A stretch of 64,000 nucleotides of DNA, from the NCBI RefSeq assembly GCF_000158195.2, contig NZ_GL987994.1, positions 492,343 to 556,342 on the forward strand, in the 5' to 3' direction. This stretch comes from Fusobacterium mortiferum ATCC 9817 (lineage in GTDB: Bacteria; Fusobacteriota; Fusobacteriia; Fusobacteriales; Fusobacteriaceae). The notes under the pieces were generated by a model. The model was given only the letters and a program-made list of their open reading frames with translations. It was not told the origin of the DNA and ran no database searches. A program made the position numbers and the translations under genes. Shown piece by piece: positions 1-7,883 of this stretch. The stretch's first letter is position 1; each line of letters begins with the position of its first letter.

Positions 1-690
1 AGATAAGATTTTTCCAAGTCCACCAGTAGCAACTACAAAGCACTCTTCTCCTACTTCCTCTTTCATTTTTCTGATAATATGTTTTATCTGTCCAGCATAT
101 CCATAGAATATACCAGATTGGATTTGAGAAATAGTATCAGAACCTAATGCACATTCAGGTGTTGTAAATTTTACCTTAGGAAGTTTTGCTGTGTTACCAC
201 AAAGAGCATTGATGCTCATCTCAATTCCAGGAAGTATTGCTCCTCCAACATAGACATTTTTCTTTAATACATCAAAAGTTGTAGCAGTACCTAAGTCTAT
301 GATGATAAGATTTTTATCAGGATACTCTTCAAGAGCTTGGACAATATCAATTATTCTATCAGCACCAAATCCAGTAGGATTCATATTACTAGCAAATGTA
401 AAAGGTAGATTTTTTTCTAAGTCTACTATCATAGGCTCAATATTAAAATATTTTCTTCCAAAGAATTGGAAAATAGTTATAAGATTGGGAACAACTGAAG
501 AAACAACTATTCCACTAACTTTTCTTATTTCAATTCCATTAAATTTTGAAATATTTCTAAAATAAGAGAAATATTCATCTTCTGTCAATTTATCATTTGT
601 AGAAACTCTAAATGTAAGAAGAGTATTTCCTTTTTCATCAAAGATTCCTGTTACAATATGAGTATTTCCAATATCTATAGTTATAAGCAT
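1..690 (-). CDS. coaX: Type III pantothenate kinase (partial, 3' end outside window)
   Basis: The frame is read from an ATG at 690 back to the window edge and gives 230 codons. CoaX is normally about 250-260 residues, so a short C-terminal piece is missing. It phosphorylates pantothenate in the first step of coenzyme A synthesis in the cytoplasm. The N-terminus reads MLITIDIGNTHIVTGIFDEK, the ASKHA-fold phosphate loop (DIGNT) typical of type III kinases. The last visible codons read ATGGLGKILS, a glycine-rich motif near the family C-terminus. An AAGGTGG ribosome site lies 5-6 bases upstream. The start is 16 bases after the stop of the upstream aminopeptidase, so the two are probably cotranscribed. 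Confidence 0.9.
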   Translation of the reverse strand, partial: MLITIDIGNTHIVTGIFDEKGNTLLTFRVSTNDKLTEDEYFSYFRNISKFNGIEIRKVSGIVVSSVVPNLITIFQFFGRKYFNIEPMIVDLEKNLPFTFASNMNPTGFGADRIIDIVQALEEYPDKNLIIIDLGTATTFDVLKKNVYVGGAILPGIEMSINALCGNTAKLPKVKFTTPECALGSDTISQIQSGIFYGYAGQIKHIIRKMKEEVGEECFVVATGGLGKILS

Positions 691-706
691 AAAACACCAC
701 CTTAAT

Positions 707-1831
707 TTATTTTAAATTTTCTGGATTTAAAGCTTTTAATTCATCTAAAACAAAGATACCATCTTTTCTAATTAATATATCATCTATCCAAATCTCTCCA
801 CCACCAAACTCTGGTCTTTGGATAAGAACTAAATCCCAGTGAATACTAGATTTATTTCCATTGTCAGCTTGTTTATAAGCTTGTCCAGGAGTAAAGTGAA
901 TACTTCCAGATATTTTTTCGTCAAATAGAGTATCTTTCATAGGTTTTAGAATATATGGGTTTACTCCAAAAGCAAACTCTCCAATATATCTAGCTCCCTC
1001 ATCAGAGTTTAAAATTTCATTTAATTTTTCTGTATTATTAGCAGTAGCTTTTACAATTTTACCATCTTTAAACTCAAATACTATATTTTCAAAAGTAAAT
1101 CCTTCATAAACAGATGGAGTGTTGTATGAGATTACACCATTGACACTTTCTCTTACTGGAGCAGTATAAAGTTCTCCATCTGGAATATTTCTAAGTCCGT
1201 AACATTTAACATTAGGCATTCCTTTAATAGAAAAACTGATATCTGTTCCAGGACCTACTATTCTAACTCTATCTGATCTATTTAAAAGAGAACTCAAGCT
1301 GTCCATAGCTTTTTCCATTTTAGAATAATCAAGACAACATACATCAAAGTAAAAATCTTCAAAATTTTCTAATGATGTATTTGCAAGCTGTGCCATTGAG
1401 TTATTAGGATATCTTAGTACTACCCATTTAGTATTATTAACTCTTTCTTTTAAATGTACAGGTAGCATAAAGATATCTGAATACATTCTCATTTTTTCAT
1501 CTTCTACATCAGATAGTTCTGCTGTATTGTCACTACCTCTGATCCCTATATAGCAGTCCATATCTTTCATTCTTTCTAGCTCATATTTTGCCATTAGTTC
1601 TAGTTGCTCTTTAGTAGAAGATTTTAAAAGCTCTCTAGTAATAGATTGGTCTTTTAAAGTGACGAAAGGTAATCCTCTAACTAAATGAATCTCTTTAACT
1701 AATGCTTTTGCTAGATTTTTAGGAGTATCTCCAAAAATTTCTATTAAAACTTTTTCTCCTTTTTGTACTCTACAAGAGTGAGAAACAAGATTTTTTGCTA
1801 ATTTTAATATTCTACTATCCACAGTATTCAC
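707..1831 (-). CDS. Aminopeptidase, M29 family (PepS/AmpS-like)
   Basis: This 374-residue cytoplasmic protein resembles the M29 family of metal-dependent aminopeptidases (AmpS, PepS, aminopeptidase T), which release N-terminal residues from peptides. Recognisable family features are the N-terminal KGEKVLIE stretch, the IRGSDN segment, the GTDISFSIKG region and the C-terminal run with ligand-rich motifs: EGFTFENIVFEFKDGK, GARYIGEFAFGVNP and SSIHWDLV, which supply Glu, His and Asp. It is a little shorter than the usual 400-410 residues. An AGGTG site precedes the ATG at 1831. coaX follows on the same strand. The exact peptide preference cannot be read from sequence. Confidence 0.85.
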   Translation of the reverse strand: MNTVDSRILKLAKNLVSHSCRVQKGEKVLIEIFGDTPKNLAKALVKEIHLVRGLPFVTLKDQSITRELLKSSTKEQLELMAKYELERMKDMDCYIGIRGSDNTAELSDVEDEKMRMYSDIFMLPVHLKERVNNTKWVVLRYPNNSMAQLANTSLENFEDFYFDVCCLDYSKMEKAMDSLSSLLNRSDRVRIVGPGTDISFSIKGMPNVKCYGLRNIPDGELYTAPVRESVNGVISYNTPSVYEGFTFENIVFEFKDGKIVKATANNTEKLNEILNSDEGARYIGEFAFGVNPYILKPMKDTLFDEKISGSIHFTPGQAYKQADNGNKSSIHWDLVLIQRPEFGGGEIWIDDILIRKDGIFVLDELKALNPENLK

Positions 1832-1980
1832 CTCATAATATTTTTTTCAATTATAGCATAGAATATTGAAAAATAGAATAGAAGAGAAAAATAAAATTGA
1901 AGATTACATAATTAAAAAATTTAAAATAACTTAAGTTGAATTAAAAATAAGAAGATAGGAAAATTATTTTGATTAGGATA

Positions 1981-2008
1981 AAAAAAAGCCACTCAATAAT
2001 TTGAGTGG
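1981..2008 (-). terminator. Intrinsic terminator of the tRNA operon
   Basis: On the minus strand an 8-bp stem CCACTCAA/TTGAGTGG with a 4-base loop is followed by seven T residues. It lies just downstream of tRNA-Gln and ends the tRNA transcript before the aminopeptidase gene. Confidence 0.85.
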
Positions 2009-2019
2009 TTGATTGCAAA

Positions 2020-2094
2020 TGGCTGGGGTGGCTGGATTCGAACCAACGCATGACGGAGTCAAAGTCCGTTGCCTTACCGCTTGGCGACACCCCA
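2020..2094 (-). tRNA. tRNA-Gln (anticodon TTG)
   Basis: The minus strand folds into a complete cloverleaf. The acceptor stem is TGGGGTG/CACCCCA, the anticodon loop is CTTTGAC (anticodon TTG), the T-loop contains GGTTCGAATCC, and the 3' CCA is encoded. It is 75 nt long and is cotranscribed with the tRNA-Pro gene 8 bases upstream. Confidence 0.95.
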
Positions 2095-2102
2095 ATTTAA
2101 GA

Positions 2103-2179
2103 TGGTCGGAATAGCAAGATTCGAACTTGCGGCCCCCTGCTCCCAAGGCAGATGCGCTACCGGACTGCGCTATATTCCG
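2103..2179 (-). tRNA. tRNA-Pro (anticodon TGG)
   Basis: Complete minus-strand cloverleaf of 77 nt. The acceptor stem is CGGAATA/TATTCCG, the anticodon loop is CTTGGGA (anticodon TGG), the T-arm contains AGTTCGAATCT, discriminator A, and CCA is encoded. It is the first gene of the two-tRNA operon. Confidence 0.95.
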
Positions 2180-2196
2180 TCTCATCAACAAAAGTA

Positions 2197-2225
2197 ATAA
2201 TATCATATTTTAAAAAAAATGTCAA
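2197..2225 (-). promoter_or_regulatory. Promoter of the tRNA-Pro/tRNA-Gln operon
   Basis: On the minus strand TTGACA (2225-2220) is separated by 17 bases from TATTAT (2202-2197), with a TG one base ahead of the -10 (extended -10). It ends about 18 bases before the tRNA-Pro 5' end. Confidence 0.8.
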
Positions 2226-2305
2226 TAAAAAAAATTACTTTTCAAAAAAAAAAATAATGGTATTATATTAAGGTATAAAAATAAAAAAGATGAGGAGTTA
2301 AGTTT

Positions 2306-3103
2306 ATGAAATATGAAGCAATAGTTTGTGATTTAGATGGAACACTTTTAAATGAAAAACATCAATTATCAGATGAAACAAAGGAAGTTATAAAAAAGGT
2401 TAAAGATACAGGTAAAAAGATATTTATAGCTACTGGAAGACATCACTTAGATGCTTTAGCAATAAAAAAACAATTGGGATTAGACTCATATCTTATCAGT
2501 TCAAATGGAGCTAGAATACATGATGAGCATAATAATGAAGTATATGAGAGAAATATTGATGAAGAGACAGCTAATTTTATTTTAAATGTTAAGTGTAACA
2601 AAGAGATTGAAAGACATATATATACAGATACAAAATGGTATGTTGAAGAGCATAAAGAGGAGTATATAGAGTTTCATAAAGAGAGTGGATTTTTATATGA
2701 GGTAAAGGATTTCTCTAAAATAGTTGGAGAAAAATTTATAAAAATATTTTTTATCAGCAAAAATCAAGAGGAACTATTTAAGCTAGAAAAGTATTTTGAA
2801 GAGGTAATAGGAGATAAGGTTTCAATAACACTATCTGGACCAGAGTGTTTGGAACTTATGACAAAAAATGTAACAAAGGGAGAAGCTGTAAAAAATATTA
2901 TGGAAAAACTTAATATTCCATTAGAAAATACTATGGCTTTTGGTGATGGATTAAATGACTATGAGATGTTAAGTGAAGTAGGTAAGGGACTTCTTATGGG
3001 AAATTGTGCTCAAAGACTTAGAGAAAAGCTTCCTAATAATGAGATGATAGGTAAAAATATAGATAATGGAGTAGCTAAGTATTTAAGAAAAACATTTTTA
3101 TAG
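2306..3103 (+). CDS. HAD-superfamily hydrolase, Cof subfamily (IIB)
   Basis: A 265-residue cytoplasmic phosphatase of the Cof/YidA type. Motif I is DLDGTLLN near residues 9-16 with the nucleophile and acid Asp. Motif II is the ATGR region near residue 43. Motif III includes the Lys of TKGEAVKNIM near 190. Motif IV is AFGDGLNDYEML near 210. Members dephosphorylate sugar phosphates, FMN or PLP, and the substrate cannot be deduced here. A GAGGAG site lies ahead of the ATG and an extended -10 (TGGTATTAT, ending at 2266) lies upstream. The SEDS gene starts 24 bases downstream, so they probably share a transcript. A close paralogue lies at 57448-58251. Confidence 0.88.
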   Translation: MKYEAIVCDLDGTLLNEKHQLSDETKEVIKKVKDTGKKIFIATGRHHLDALAIKKQLGLDSYLISSNGARIHDEHNNEVYERNIDEETANFILNVKCNKEIERHIYTDTKWYVEEHKEEYIEFHKESGFLYEVKDFSKIVGEKFIKIFFISKNQEELFKLEKYFEEVIGDKVSITLSGPECLELMTKNVTKGEAVKNIMEKLNIPLENTMAFGDGLNDYEMLSEVGKGLLMGNCAQRLREKLPNNEMIGKNIDNGVAKYLRKTFL

Positions 3104-3127
3104 AATTTCTTTGGAGGGATATAAAGA

Positions 3128-4354
3128 ATGGACAAAGTCAAATTAGAAACAGAAAATCCTTATTATAAAAGAAATCAAATAAATAGAACTTTGAAAAAAA
3201 TAGATAAAGAAAAGAGAAAAAGAGCAAGAAATAGAGGAATAGTTCTTCTTCTTTTCTTTTTGGTTATATTGAGCAACTTAAATATGGCTAGTGCAAGTTT
3301 TTATAGTATCTACTTTGAAGGAATAAAGGTTATTAGAAACCATTTTATCTATATAATTTTAGGGATAATCTGTTTTATAATTACTTCAAAGATAAATTAC
3401 AAATTATATAATAAAAATAAAATAAGTGGAATTTTATTTTTATTATCTACAATTATATTTATTATAATTATAATAGGAAGTAAAATACCATCATTATCAA
3501 GGGTAATACCTCATGTAAATGGAGCAATAGGTTGGATAAGATTTGGTTCTTTTAGTGTGCAGCCATCAGAGATGATGAAATTGCCATTTATTATAATAAT
3601 AGCCCATATTATGGAAAAATGTGAAGAGGAAAGATACAACGATAAAAAAATACTATTTTCTTTGTTACCAGTTATGGGAATATTTATGCTATTAATAAAT
3701 CTACAAAAAGATTTGGGAACATCAATACACTATTTGGGGATATTTGCTTTTATGTTGTTTATGAGTAGATTAAATATGAAATTGATAGTAGGAAGTGTAG
3801 GAGCTGTTTTAGTATCAATAGGAGGTCTATTTTACTATGTAAGTAATCTAACTGACTTATCAAATGAGAGTTATAAAATAAAGAGAGTTGGAAGTTTTTT
3901 AAATGGTCTTTTGAAAAATGAATATGACTATGGAATAGGATATCAAGTGGGGCAATCTCTTATAGCTTTTGGAAGTGGTGGATTAGTAGGTAAGGGATAT
4001 GGAAATGGAGTACAGAAGTATAGCTATTTGCCAGAGATAAAAACTGACTTTATCCTTGCTTCCTATGGTGAGGAGTTTGGATTTATAGGAATGTTACTTC
4101 TTTTGACAATATTTCTATTGCTTTTTAATATTATTCAAAAAACAGCTGTGGAAACAAAGGATTATTTTGGAAAATATTTAGCAATAGGAATTGGAGGATA
4201 TATAATAATTCAAATGGTTATAAATCTTTCTGTTGCTTTAGGAATACTTCCTGTATTTGGAATACCTATGCCATTTTTTAGTTCAGGAGGAAGTTCTCTT
4301 ATAACAGTATTTTCAGCCTTGGGAATAATAATAAACATAAATAAACAAAGATAG
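3128..4354 (+). CDS. SEDS-family peptidoglycan polymerase / cell-shape protein (RodA/FtsW/SpoVE)
   Basis: A 408-residue polytopic inner-membrane protein of the SEDS family, the glycosyltransferases that polymerise lipid II with a partner class B PBP. After a basic 40-residue cytoplasmic head come about ten hydrophobic segments. Diagnostic motifs are GWIRFGSFSVQPSEMMKLPF (about 137-156), DLGTS (about 196), the long periplasmic loop with YQVGQSLIAFGSGG and KTDFILASYGEEFGF, and the C-terminal GIPMPFFSSGGSSL. Whether it acts in elongation (RodA) or division (FtsW) cannot be settled from the motifs. A strong GGAGG site precedes the ATG. It follows a HAD hydrolase and ends inside a terminator hairpin. 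Confidence 0.9.
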   Translation: MDKVKLETENPYYKRNQINRTLKKIDKEKRKRARNRGIVLLLFFLVILSNLNMASASFYSIYFEGIKVIRNHFIYIILGIICFIITSKINYKLYNKNKISGILFLLSTIIFIIIIIGSKIPSLSRVIPHVNGAIGWIRFGSFSVQPSEMMKLPFIIIIAHIMEKCEEERYNDKKILFSLLPVMGIFMLLINLQKDLGTSIHYLGIFAFMLFMSRLNMKLIVGSVGAVLVSIGGLFYYVSNLTDLSNESYKIKRVGSFLNGLLKNEYDYGIGYQVGQSLIAFGSGGLVGKGYGNGVQKYSYLPEIKTDFILASYGEEFGFIGMLLLLTIFLLLFNIIQKTAVETKDYFGKYLAIGIGGYIIIQMVINLSVALGILPVFGIPMPFFSSGGSSLITVFSALGIIININKQR

Positions 4355-4377
4355 AGTGGGAAAACCACTCTATTTTT
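4352..4377 (+). terminator. Terminator after the SEDS gene
   Basis: An 8-bp stem TAGAGTGG/CCACTCTA with a GAAAA loop and a T5 tail. The stop codon of the SEDS gene forms part of the 5' arm. The convergent gene at 4376-4954 ends at its edge, so the hairpin may also slow transcription from the other side. Confidence 0.85.
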
Positions 4378-4954
4378 AAAATAATATTTTTCTAAAGTTT
4401 ACAATAGGTAAAACAGGGAATACTCCATTTTCAGCATAGTTGATAAGTCCTACTTGTAATCCTTCTAGTTTTTTAGTAGCATTGACAAATCCGAATTGAA
4501 GCCCTCCCACTTGTTGAGCATAGTTAACAAAACCAATTTGAACCATAGCTTCTTGATTAACCATATTAAGTCCACCTAATTGGAAAGTAGCATTTCCTCC
4601 AACTGTATTTACAAGTCCAAGATTTCCACCATTTACATCTCCTTTAACATCATTCCAAAGAGCTAAAGAGATTCCTCTCATATTTCCATCTACTCTAAAA
4701 GCTTCAAAGAAAAGTGAAAGGTGTAATCCATTAAAATTACCATTGACTTTTCTATAACCAATAAGAGATAAATCTACCCCTGAAACATTTTGGTTTTCAG
4801 CACCAAGAACATTAAAACTGAATCCATCTATTGAGTCGTATTTAGTAGCTCCAAATTGAACTCCTGGTAATACTGAAAATTGAGCTCCTTGTGTAGCAGC
4901 AAAAGAAACAGAAGACAGTAGTGCTACTCCTGCTATTAAAGATTTTAATTTCAT
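4376..4954 (-). CDS. Exported repeat protein, LA_2272 surface-repeat type
   Basis: A 192-residue exported protein of unknown function. Residues 1-19 form a typical signal peptide (MKLKSLIAGVALLSSVSFA). The mature part is a series of about 20-residue repeats with alternating hydrophobic and glycine positions: GLHLSLFFEAF, GISLALWNDVKG, GNLGLVNTVGG, FQLGGLNMVN, GLQFGFVNATK, GLQVGLINYAENG. This matches the LA_2272-type surface-repeat family, likely a beta-rich periplasmic or outer-membrane protein. It is a stand-alone minus-strand gene with a GGAGG-like site upstream. No function is inferred. Confidence 0.75.
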   Translation of the reverse strand: MKLKSLIAGVALLSSVSFAATQGAQFSVLPGVQFGATKYDSIDGFSFNVLGAENQNVSGVDLSLIGYRKVNGNFNGLHLSLFFEAFRVDGNMRGISLALWNDVKGDVNGGNLGLVNTVGGNATFQLGGLNMVNQEAMVQIGFVNYAQQVGGLQFGFVNATKKLEGLQVGLINYAENGVFPVLPIVNFRKILF

Positions 4955-5114
4955 AAAAATTTTCCCTCCACAAATTAATTTTAGACCTTATTATATCATA
5001 TTTTTGAAAAAAATACTATAAGAAACTTATCATATAAGATGATTTTAAATTTACGTCATTAAATTGATAAAATGTGGTATAATTATGTTAGAAGAATAGA
5101 GAGAGGAGAAGAGT

Positions 5115-6209
5115 ATGGGAGCTAATTGGGGACATAGTTTGAGATTATCAATTTTTGGGGAATCTCACGGAAAAGCAATAGGGATAAATATAGATGGATT
5201 AGCTAGTGGTATAGATATAGATTTTGAAAGCATAGAGAGAGATATGGGAAGGAGAGCACCAGGGAAAAATAGTTTTTCTACTCAAAGAAAAGAGAGTGAT
5301 AGCTTTGAGATTTTAAGTGGAATCTGTGACGGTAAGACTACAGGAGCTCCTCTTTGTGCAATTATTAGAAATGAAGATAAAAAATCTAAAGATTATTCAA
5401 AATTAAAAGAGGTAATGAGACCTAGTCATAGTGATTATTCAGCATATATAAAATATAGAGGATATAATGATGTAAGAGGTGGAGGTCATTTTTCTGGAAG
5501 AATAACAGCCCCACTTGTTTTTGCTGGAAGCTTGGCTAAGAGTATCTTAGCTAAAAAGGGAATATATGTAGGAGCTATGATAAAGAGTATAAAAAATATA
5601 GAATTAGAAACACCAAATGAAGATAGATTATCTAAAGAGCTTTTTGATGAGCTGGCTAAAAAAGAGCTGGCTATTTTAGATGAAAAGAAAATAGTAGAGA
5701 TAAAAGAGGAGATAGAGAGAGCTAGAATGAATCAAGACTCTGTTGGTGGAACTATAGAATGTTTTGCCATAGGAGTACCAGCAGGATTGGGAGAGCCATT
5801 TTTTGATTCATTAGAGAGTAGTATAGCTCATTTAGCTTTTTCTGTACCAGCTGTAAAAGGAATAGAGTTTGGAAAAGGATTTGATATAGCAAAATATTAT
5901 GGTAGTGAAGTAAATGATGAATACTACTATAAAAATAGTATAGTGAAAACTAAATCCAATAATAACGGAGGAATATTAGGGGGGATATCCAATGGAATGC
6001 CTATAAATTTTAAAGTTGCTATAAAACCTACTCCATCTATTTCTAAGCTTCAACATACAATAAATATAAAAGATAAAAAAGATTGTGAATTAGAAATAGA
6101 GGGAAGACATGACCCTTGTATAGTACCGAGAGCAGTAGTGGTAATAGAATCAATAATGGCAATAGCATTGTTAGATAAGATATATGAAGCAGGAGGCAGA
6201 TATGAATAA
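5115..6209 (+). CDS. aroC: Chorismate synthase
   Basis: A 364-residue cytoplasmic FMN-dependent enzyme converting EPSP to chorismate, the last shikimate-pathway step. Recognised family motifs are GESHGKAIG near residues 15-23, the basic RRAPG segment near 46-50, the conserved RPSHSDY (about 101) and RGGGHFSGR (about 121-129), QDSVGGTIE and GIPNG-like GGISNGMPI (about 295), and the C-terminal GRHDPCIVPRAV (about 334). Length is standard. An AGAGAGGAGAAG ribosome site precedes the ATG, and an extended -10 TGGTATAAT (5075-5083) lies upstream. Its 3' end overlaps aroE by 8 bases, so aroC-aroE-aroQ form one operon. Confidence 0.96.
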   Translation: MGANWGHSLRLSIFGESHGKAIGINIDGLASGIDIDFESIERDMGRRAPGKNSFSTQRKESDSFEILSGICDGKTTGAPLCAIIRNEDKKSKDYSKLKEVMRPSHSDYSAYIKYRGYNDVRGGGHFSGRITAPLVFAGSLAKSILAKKGIYVGAMIKSIKNIELETPNEDRLSKELFDELAKKELAILDEKKIVEIKEEIERARMNQDSVGGTIECFAIGVPAGLGEPFFDSLESSIAHLAFSVPAVKGIEFGKGFDIAKYYGSEVNDEYYYKNSIVKTKSNNNGGILGGISNGMPINFKVAIKPTPSISKLQHTINIKDKKDCELEIEGRHDPCIVPRAVVVIESIMAIALLDKIYEAGGRYE

Positions 6210-7023
6210 ATATGGTCTTGTGGGAAAAAAATTGGGGCACTCACTATCTCCAGAGATACATAACTATATTTTTGATAAGCTTGGAGTAGAAGCAGAGTAC
6301 TCACTGTATGAGATTGAAGATGGAAAAGATATTTTAAAATTAATGGAAGAAAAAGGGATAAAAGGATTTAATATAACTATTCCTTATAAAGAGATTGTGA
6401 TGAGCCAACTTGATTTTATCTCTGAGGAGGCAGAAAAAATTGGAGCTGTAAATCTAGTGAAAATAAAAAATGGTGAAAGCTACGGATATAATAGTGATTA
6501 CTATGGGGTCGTAGAGATGCTAGAAAAACATGATGTCAAAGTAAAAGGAAAAATATGCTATGTTCTAGGAAGTGGTGGGGCTTCAAAATCTGTGATAGTA
6601 GCTCTACATGACTTAGGAGCTAAAGAGATAGTTGTAGTAACAAGAGATGTGGAATCAAAGAGAAGAGAGTTGAAAAATAGATTTAGAAATATAGAGGTAG
6701 TATCTTATGAAAATATAATAGGTGGAGATATTGTTGTAAATACTACTCCTTTAGGGATGTATCCTAATATAGATAGCTCTCCACTAGATGAGGAAATTTT
6801 AAAGCGTTTTGATATAGCTGTTGATATTGTATATAATCCTAAGACTACAAAGTTTTTACAATTAGCAAAAAATTGTAGTTTAAAATGTGTAGATGGAGTA
6901 TCTATGCTTGTAGGTCAAGCTATAAAAAGTGATGAACTTTGGGAGGGGATAGATATAGATAGAGATACAAGAGAAGAAGTAGAGAAAAGAGTTATAGAGA
7001 GATTAGAGGAGATGAAAAAATAG
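6202..7023 (+). CDS. aroE: Shikimate dehydrogenase
   Basis: A 273-residue NADP-dependent reductase converting 3-dehydroshikimate to shikimate. Substrate-binding motifs are KLGHSLSPEIHN at the N-terminus and NITIPYKE near residue 60 with the catalytic Lys. The dinucleotide-binding motif is LGSGGASKS near 120-130, and NTTPLGMYP (about 185) is the conserved downstream motif. The ATG at 6202 is preferred over the in-frame ATG at 6184 because an AGGAGG site sits six bases before it and the family starts at this point. The start overlaps the aroC stop by 8 bases, and the stop TAG shares a base with the aroQ GTG. Confidence 0.95.
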   Translation: MNKYGLVGKKLGHSLSPEIHNYIFDKLGVEAEYSLYEIEDGKDILKLMEEKGIKGFNITIPYKEIVMSQLDFISEEAEKIGAVNLVKIKNGESYGYNSDYYGVVEMLEKHDVKVKGKICYVLGSGGASKSVIVALHDLGAKEIVVVTRDVESKRRELKNRFRNIEVVSYENIIGGDIVVNTTPLGMYPNIDSSPLDEEILKRFDIAVDIVYNPKTTKFLQLAKNCSLKCVDGVSMLVGQAIKSDELWEGIDIDRDTREEVEKRVIERLEEMKK

Positions 7024-7460
7024 TGAAAGTAATGGTAATAAATGGACCCAATATAAATTTTCTGGGAATAAGAGAGAAAAATATTTATGGTGTACAAACC
7101 TATGAAGAGATGTGTGCATATATTAAGGAGAATTTAGCTAAAGATATTGATGTAACAATATATCAAAGTAATATTGAGGGAGAGATTATAAACTTTATAC
7201 AAAGAGCATATTTAGAAAAGTATGATGGGATAGTAATTAATCCAGGAGCATATACTCATACTTCCATAGCTCTGTATGATGCTATAAAAAGTGTAGATAT
7301 TCCAACAATAGAAGTTCATCTTTCAAATATTCATAAAAGAGAAGAATTTAGACACAAATCTTTCACAGCACCAGCTTGTATAGGACAAATTTGTGGATTA
7401 GGAAGTGATGGATATCTCTTAGCTATAGATTTTTTATATAAAAAAATAAAAAACAAATAG
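7023..7460 (+). CDS. aroQ: 3-dehydroquinate dehydratase, type II
   Basis: A 145-residue type II dehydroquinase that dehydrates 3-dehydroquinate to 3-dehydroshikimate as a dodecamer. Diagnostic motifs are NGPNINFLG at residues 7-15, the flexible lid region around IREKNIYG with the catalytic Tyr, INPGAYTHTSIAL (about 75-87) and EVHLSNIHKREEFRHKS (about 98) with the catalytic His. The GTG at 7023 overlaps the aroE stop and has a GAGGAG site in the aroE tail. An internal ATG at 7032 is the alternative. Last gene of the aro operon. Confidence 0.95.
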   Translation: MKVMVINGPNINFLGIREKNIYGVQTYEEMCAYIKENLAKDIDVTIYQSNIEGEIINFIQRAYLEKYDGIVINPGAYTHTSIALYDAIKSVDIPTIEVHLSNIHKREEFRHKSFTAPACIGQICGLGSDGYLLAIDFLYKKIKNK

Positions 7461-7530
7461 TTTTATTTTTGATTAAAAAGTACAGATTATAAAATAAAAA
7501 ATAGATAAAATAAGAAAAAAAGTTTTTATT

Positions 7531-7559
7531 TTGACAAAGTTTCACTTTTGTGATATTCT
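7531..7559 (+). promoter_or_regulatory. Promoter of the purine riboswitch leader
   Basis: TTGACA (7531-7536), a 17-base spacer and TATTCT (7554-7559) with a preceding TGA extended -10. Transcription would start near 7566, about 15 bases before the riboswitch. Confidence 0.8.
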
Positions 7560-7580
7560 TAACATATAGAAAGAAATATA

Positions 7581-7647
7581 TCTCATATATACCTCTAATA
7601 TGGAGAGGAGTTTCTACGGTTTACCATTGTAATAAACTGCTATGAGT
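7581..7647 (+). promoter_or_regulatory. Purine riboswitch (guanine type, C74)
   Basis: The aptamer has all three helices of the purine class. P1 is CTCATA (7582-7587) with TATGAG (7641-7646). P2 is CCTC with GAGG around an AATATGG loop. The J2/3 core is GTTTCTAC. P3 is GGTTTA with TAAACT around a loop starting CC. The specificity base next to P1 in J3/1 is C, as in guanine/hypoxanthine sensors rather than the U of adenine sensors. No T-run terminator follows directly. CATATATAC (7584-7592) is perfectly complementary to GTATATATG (7675-7683), a possible alternative helix, and CTCCT (7667-7671) can pair with the ribosome site AGGAG (7696-7700) of the next small ORF. It controls the fhs-pur genes. 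Confidence 0.9.
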
Positions 7648-7706
7648 TGAAGGATTTTTTTGTTGGCTCCTTTAGTATATATGGGGAAAAATATTAGGAG
7701 GAGAAA

Positions 7707-7835
7707 ATGCTATTTGTTAATAAAAAGAAGAAAAGACTGAAAAGTAGGCTTAAAACATTTACTAACAAAGGCATAATTGTAAACTTAAGAATATATATAA
7801 ATAGTGGTCTAAGTGTGTACTTATGTAAAGCATGA
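7707..7835 (+). CDS. 42-residue leader ORF downstream of the purine riboswitch
   Basis: An ATG with a very strong AGGAGGAG site (7696-7703) opens a 42-codon frame ending at TGA 7833-7835. The peptide is basic in its first half (MLFVNKKKKRLKSRLKTF) and has no family I recognise. The stop lies inside the next terminator hairpin (7806-7850), so a ribosome finishing this ORF would cover the 5' arm. That arrangement suggests a translated leader whose main role is to control read-through into fhs rather than a functional peptide, but this is inference. It may alternatively be a real small protein. Confidence 0.55.
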   Translation: MLFVNKKKKRLKSRLKTFTNKGIIVNLRIYINSGLSVYLCKA

Positions 7836-7855
7836 GTGTGTACTTAGACCTTTTG
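7806..7855 (+). terminator. Long terminator/attenuator hairpin before fhs
   Basis: GGTCTAAGT (7806-7814) pairs perfectly with ACTTAGACC (7842-7850). The inner 11 positions also pair, five of them as G-U wobbles, around a TAAAG loop. TTTTGTTTTA follows. The hairpin begins inside the 42-codon ORF and ends 33 bases before the fhs start, so it must be read through for purine gene expression. Confidence 0.8.
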
Positions 7856-7883
7856 TTTTAATAGAAACTTCAAGGAGGGAAAT

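Noticed and set aside
299-565. 88-codon plus-strand ORF antisense to coaX
   Set aside because: The minus strand encodes an intact CoaX N-terminus; no ribosome site on the plus strand.
1973-2206. 77-codon minus-strand ORF over the tRNA pair
   Set aside because: It runs through both tRNA genes and the terminator; its coding look comes from tRNA sequence.
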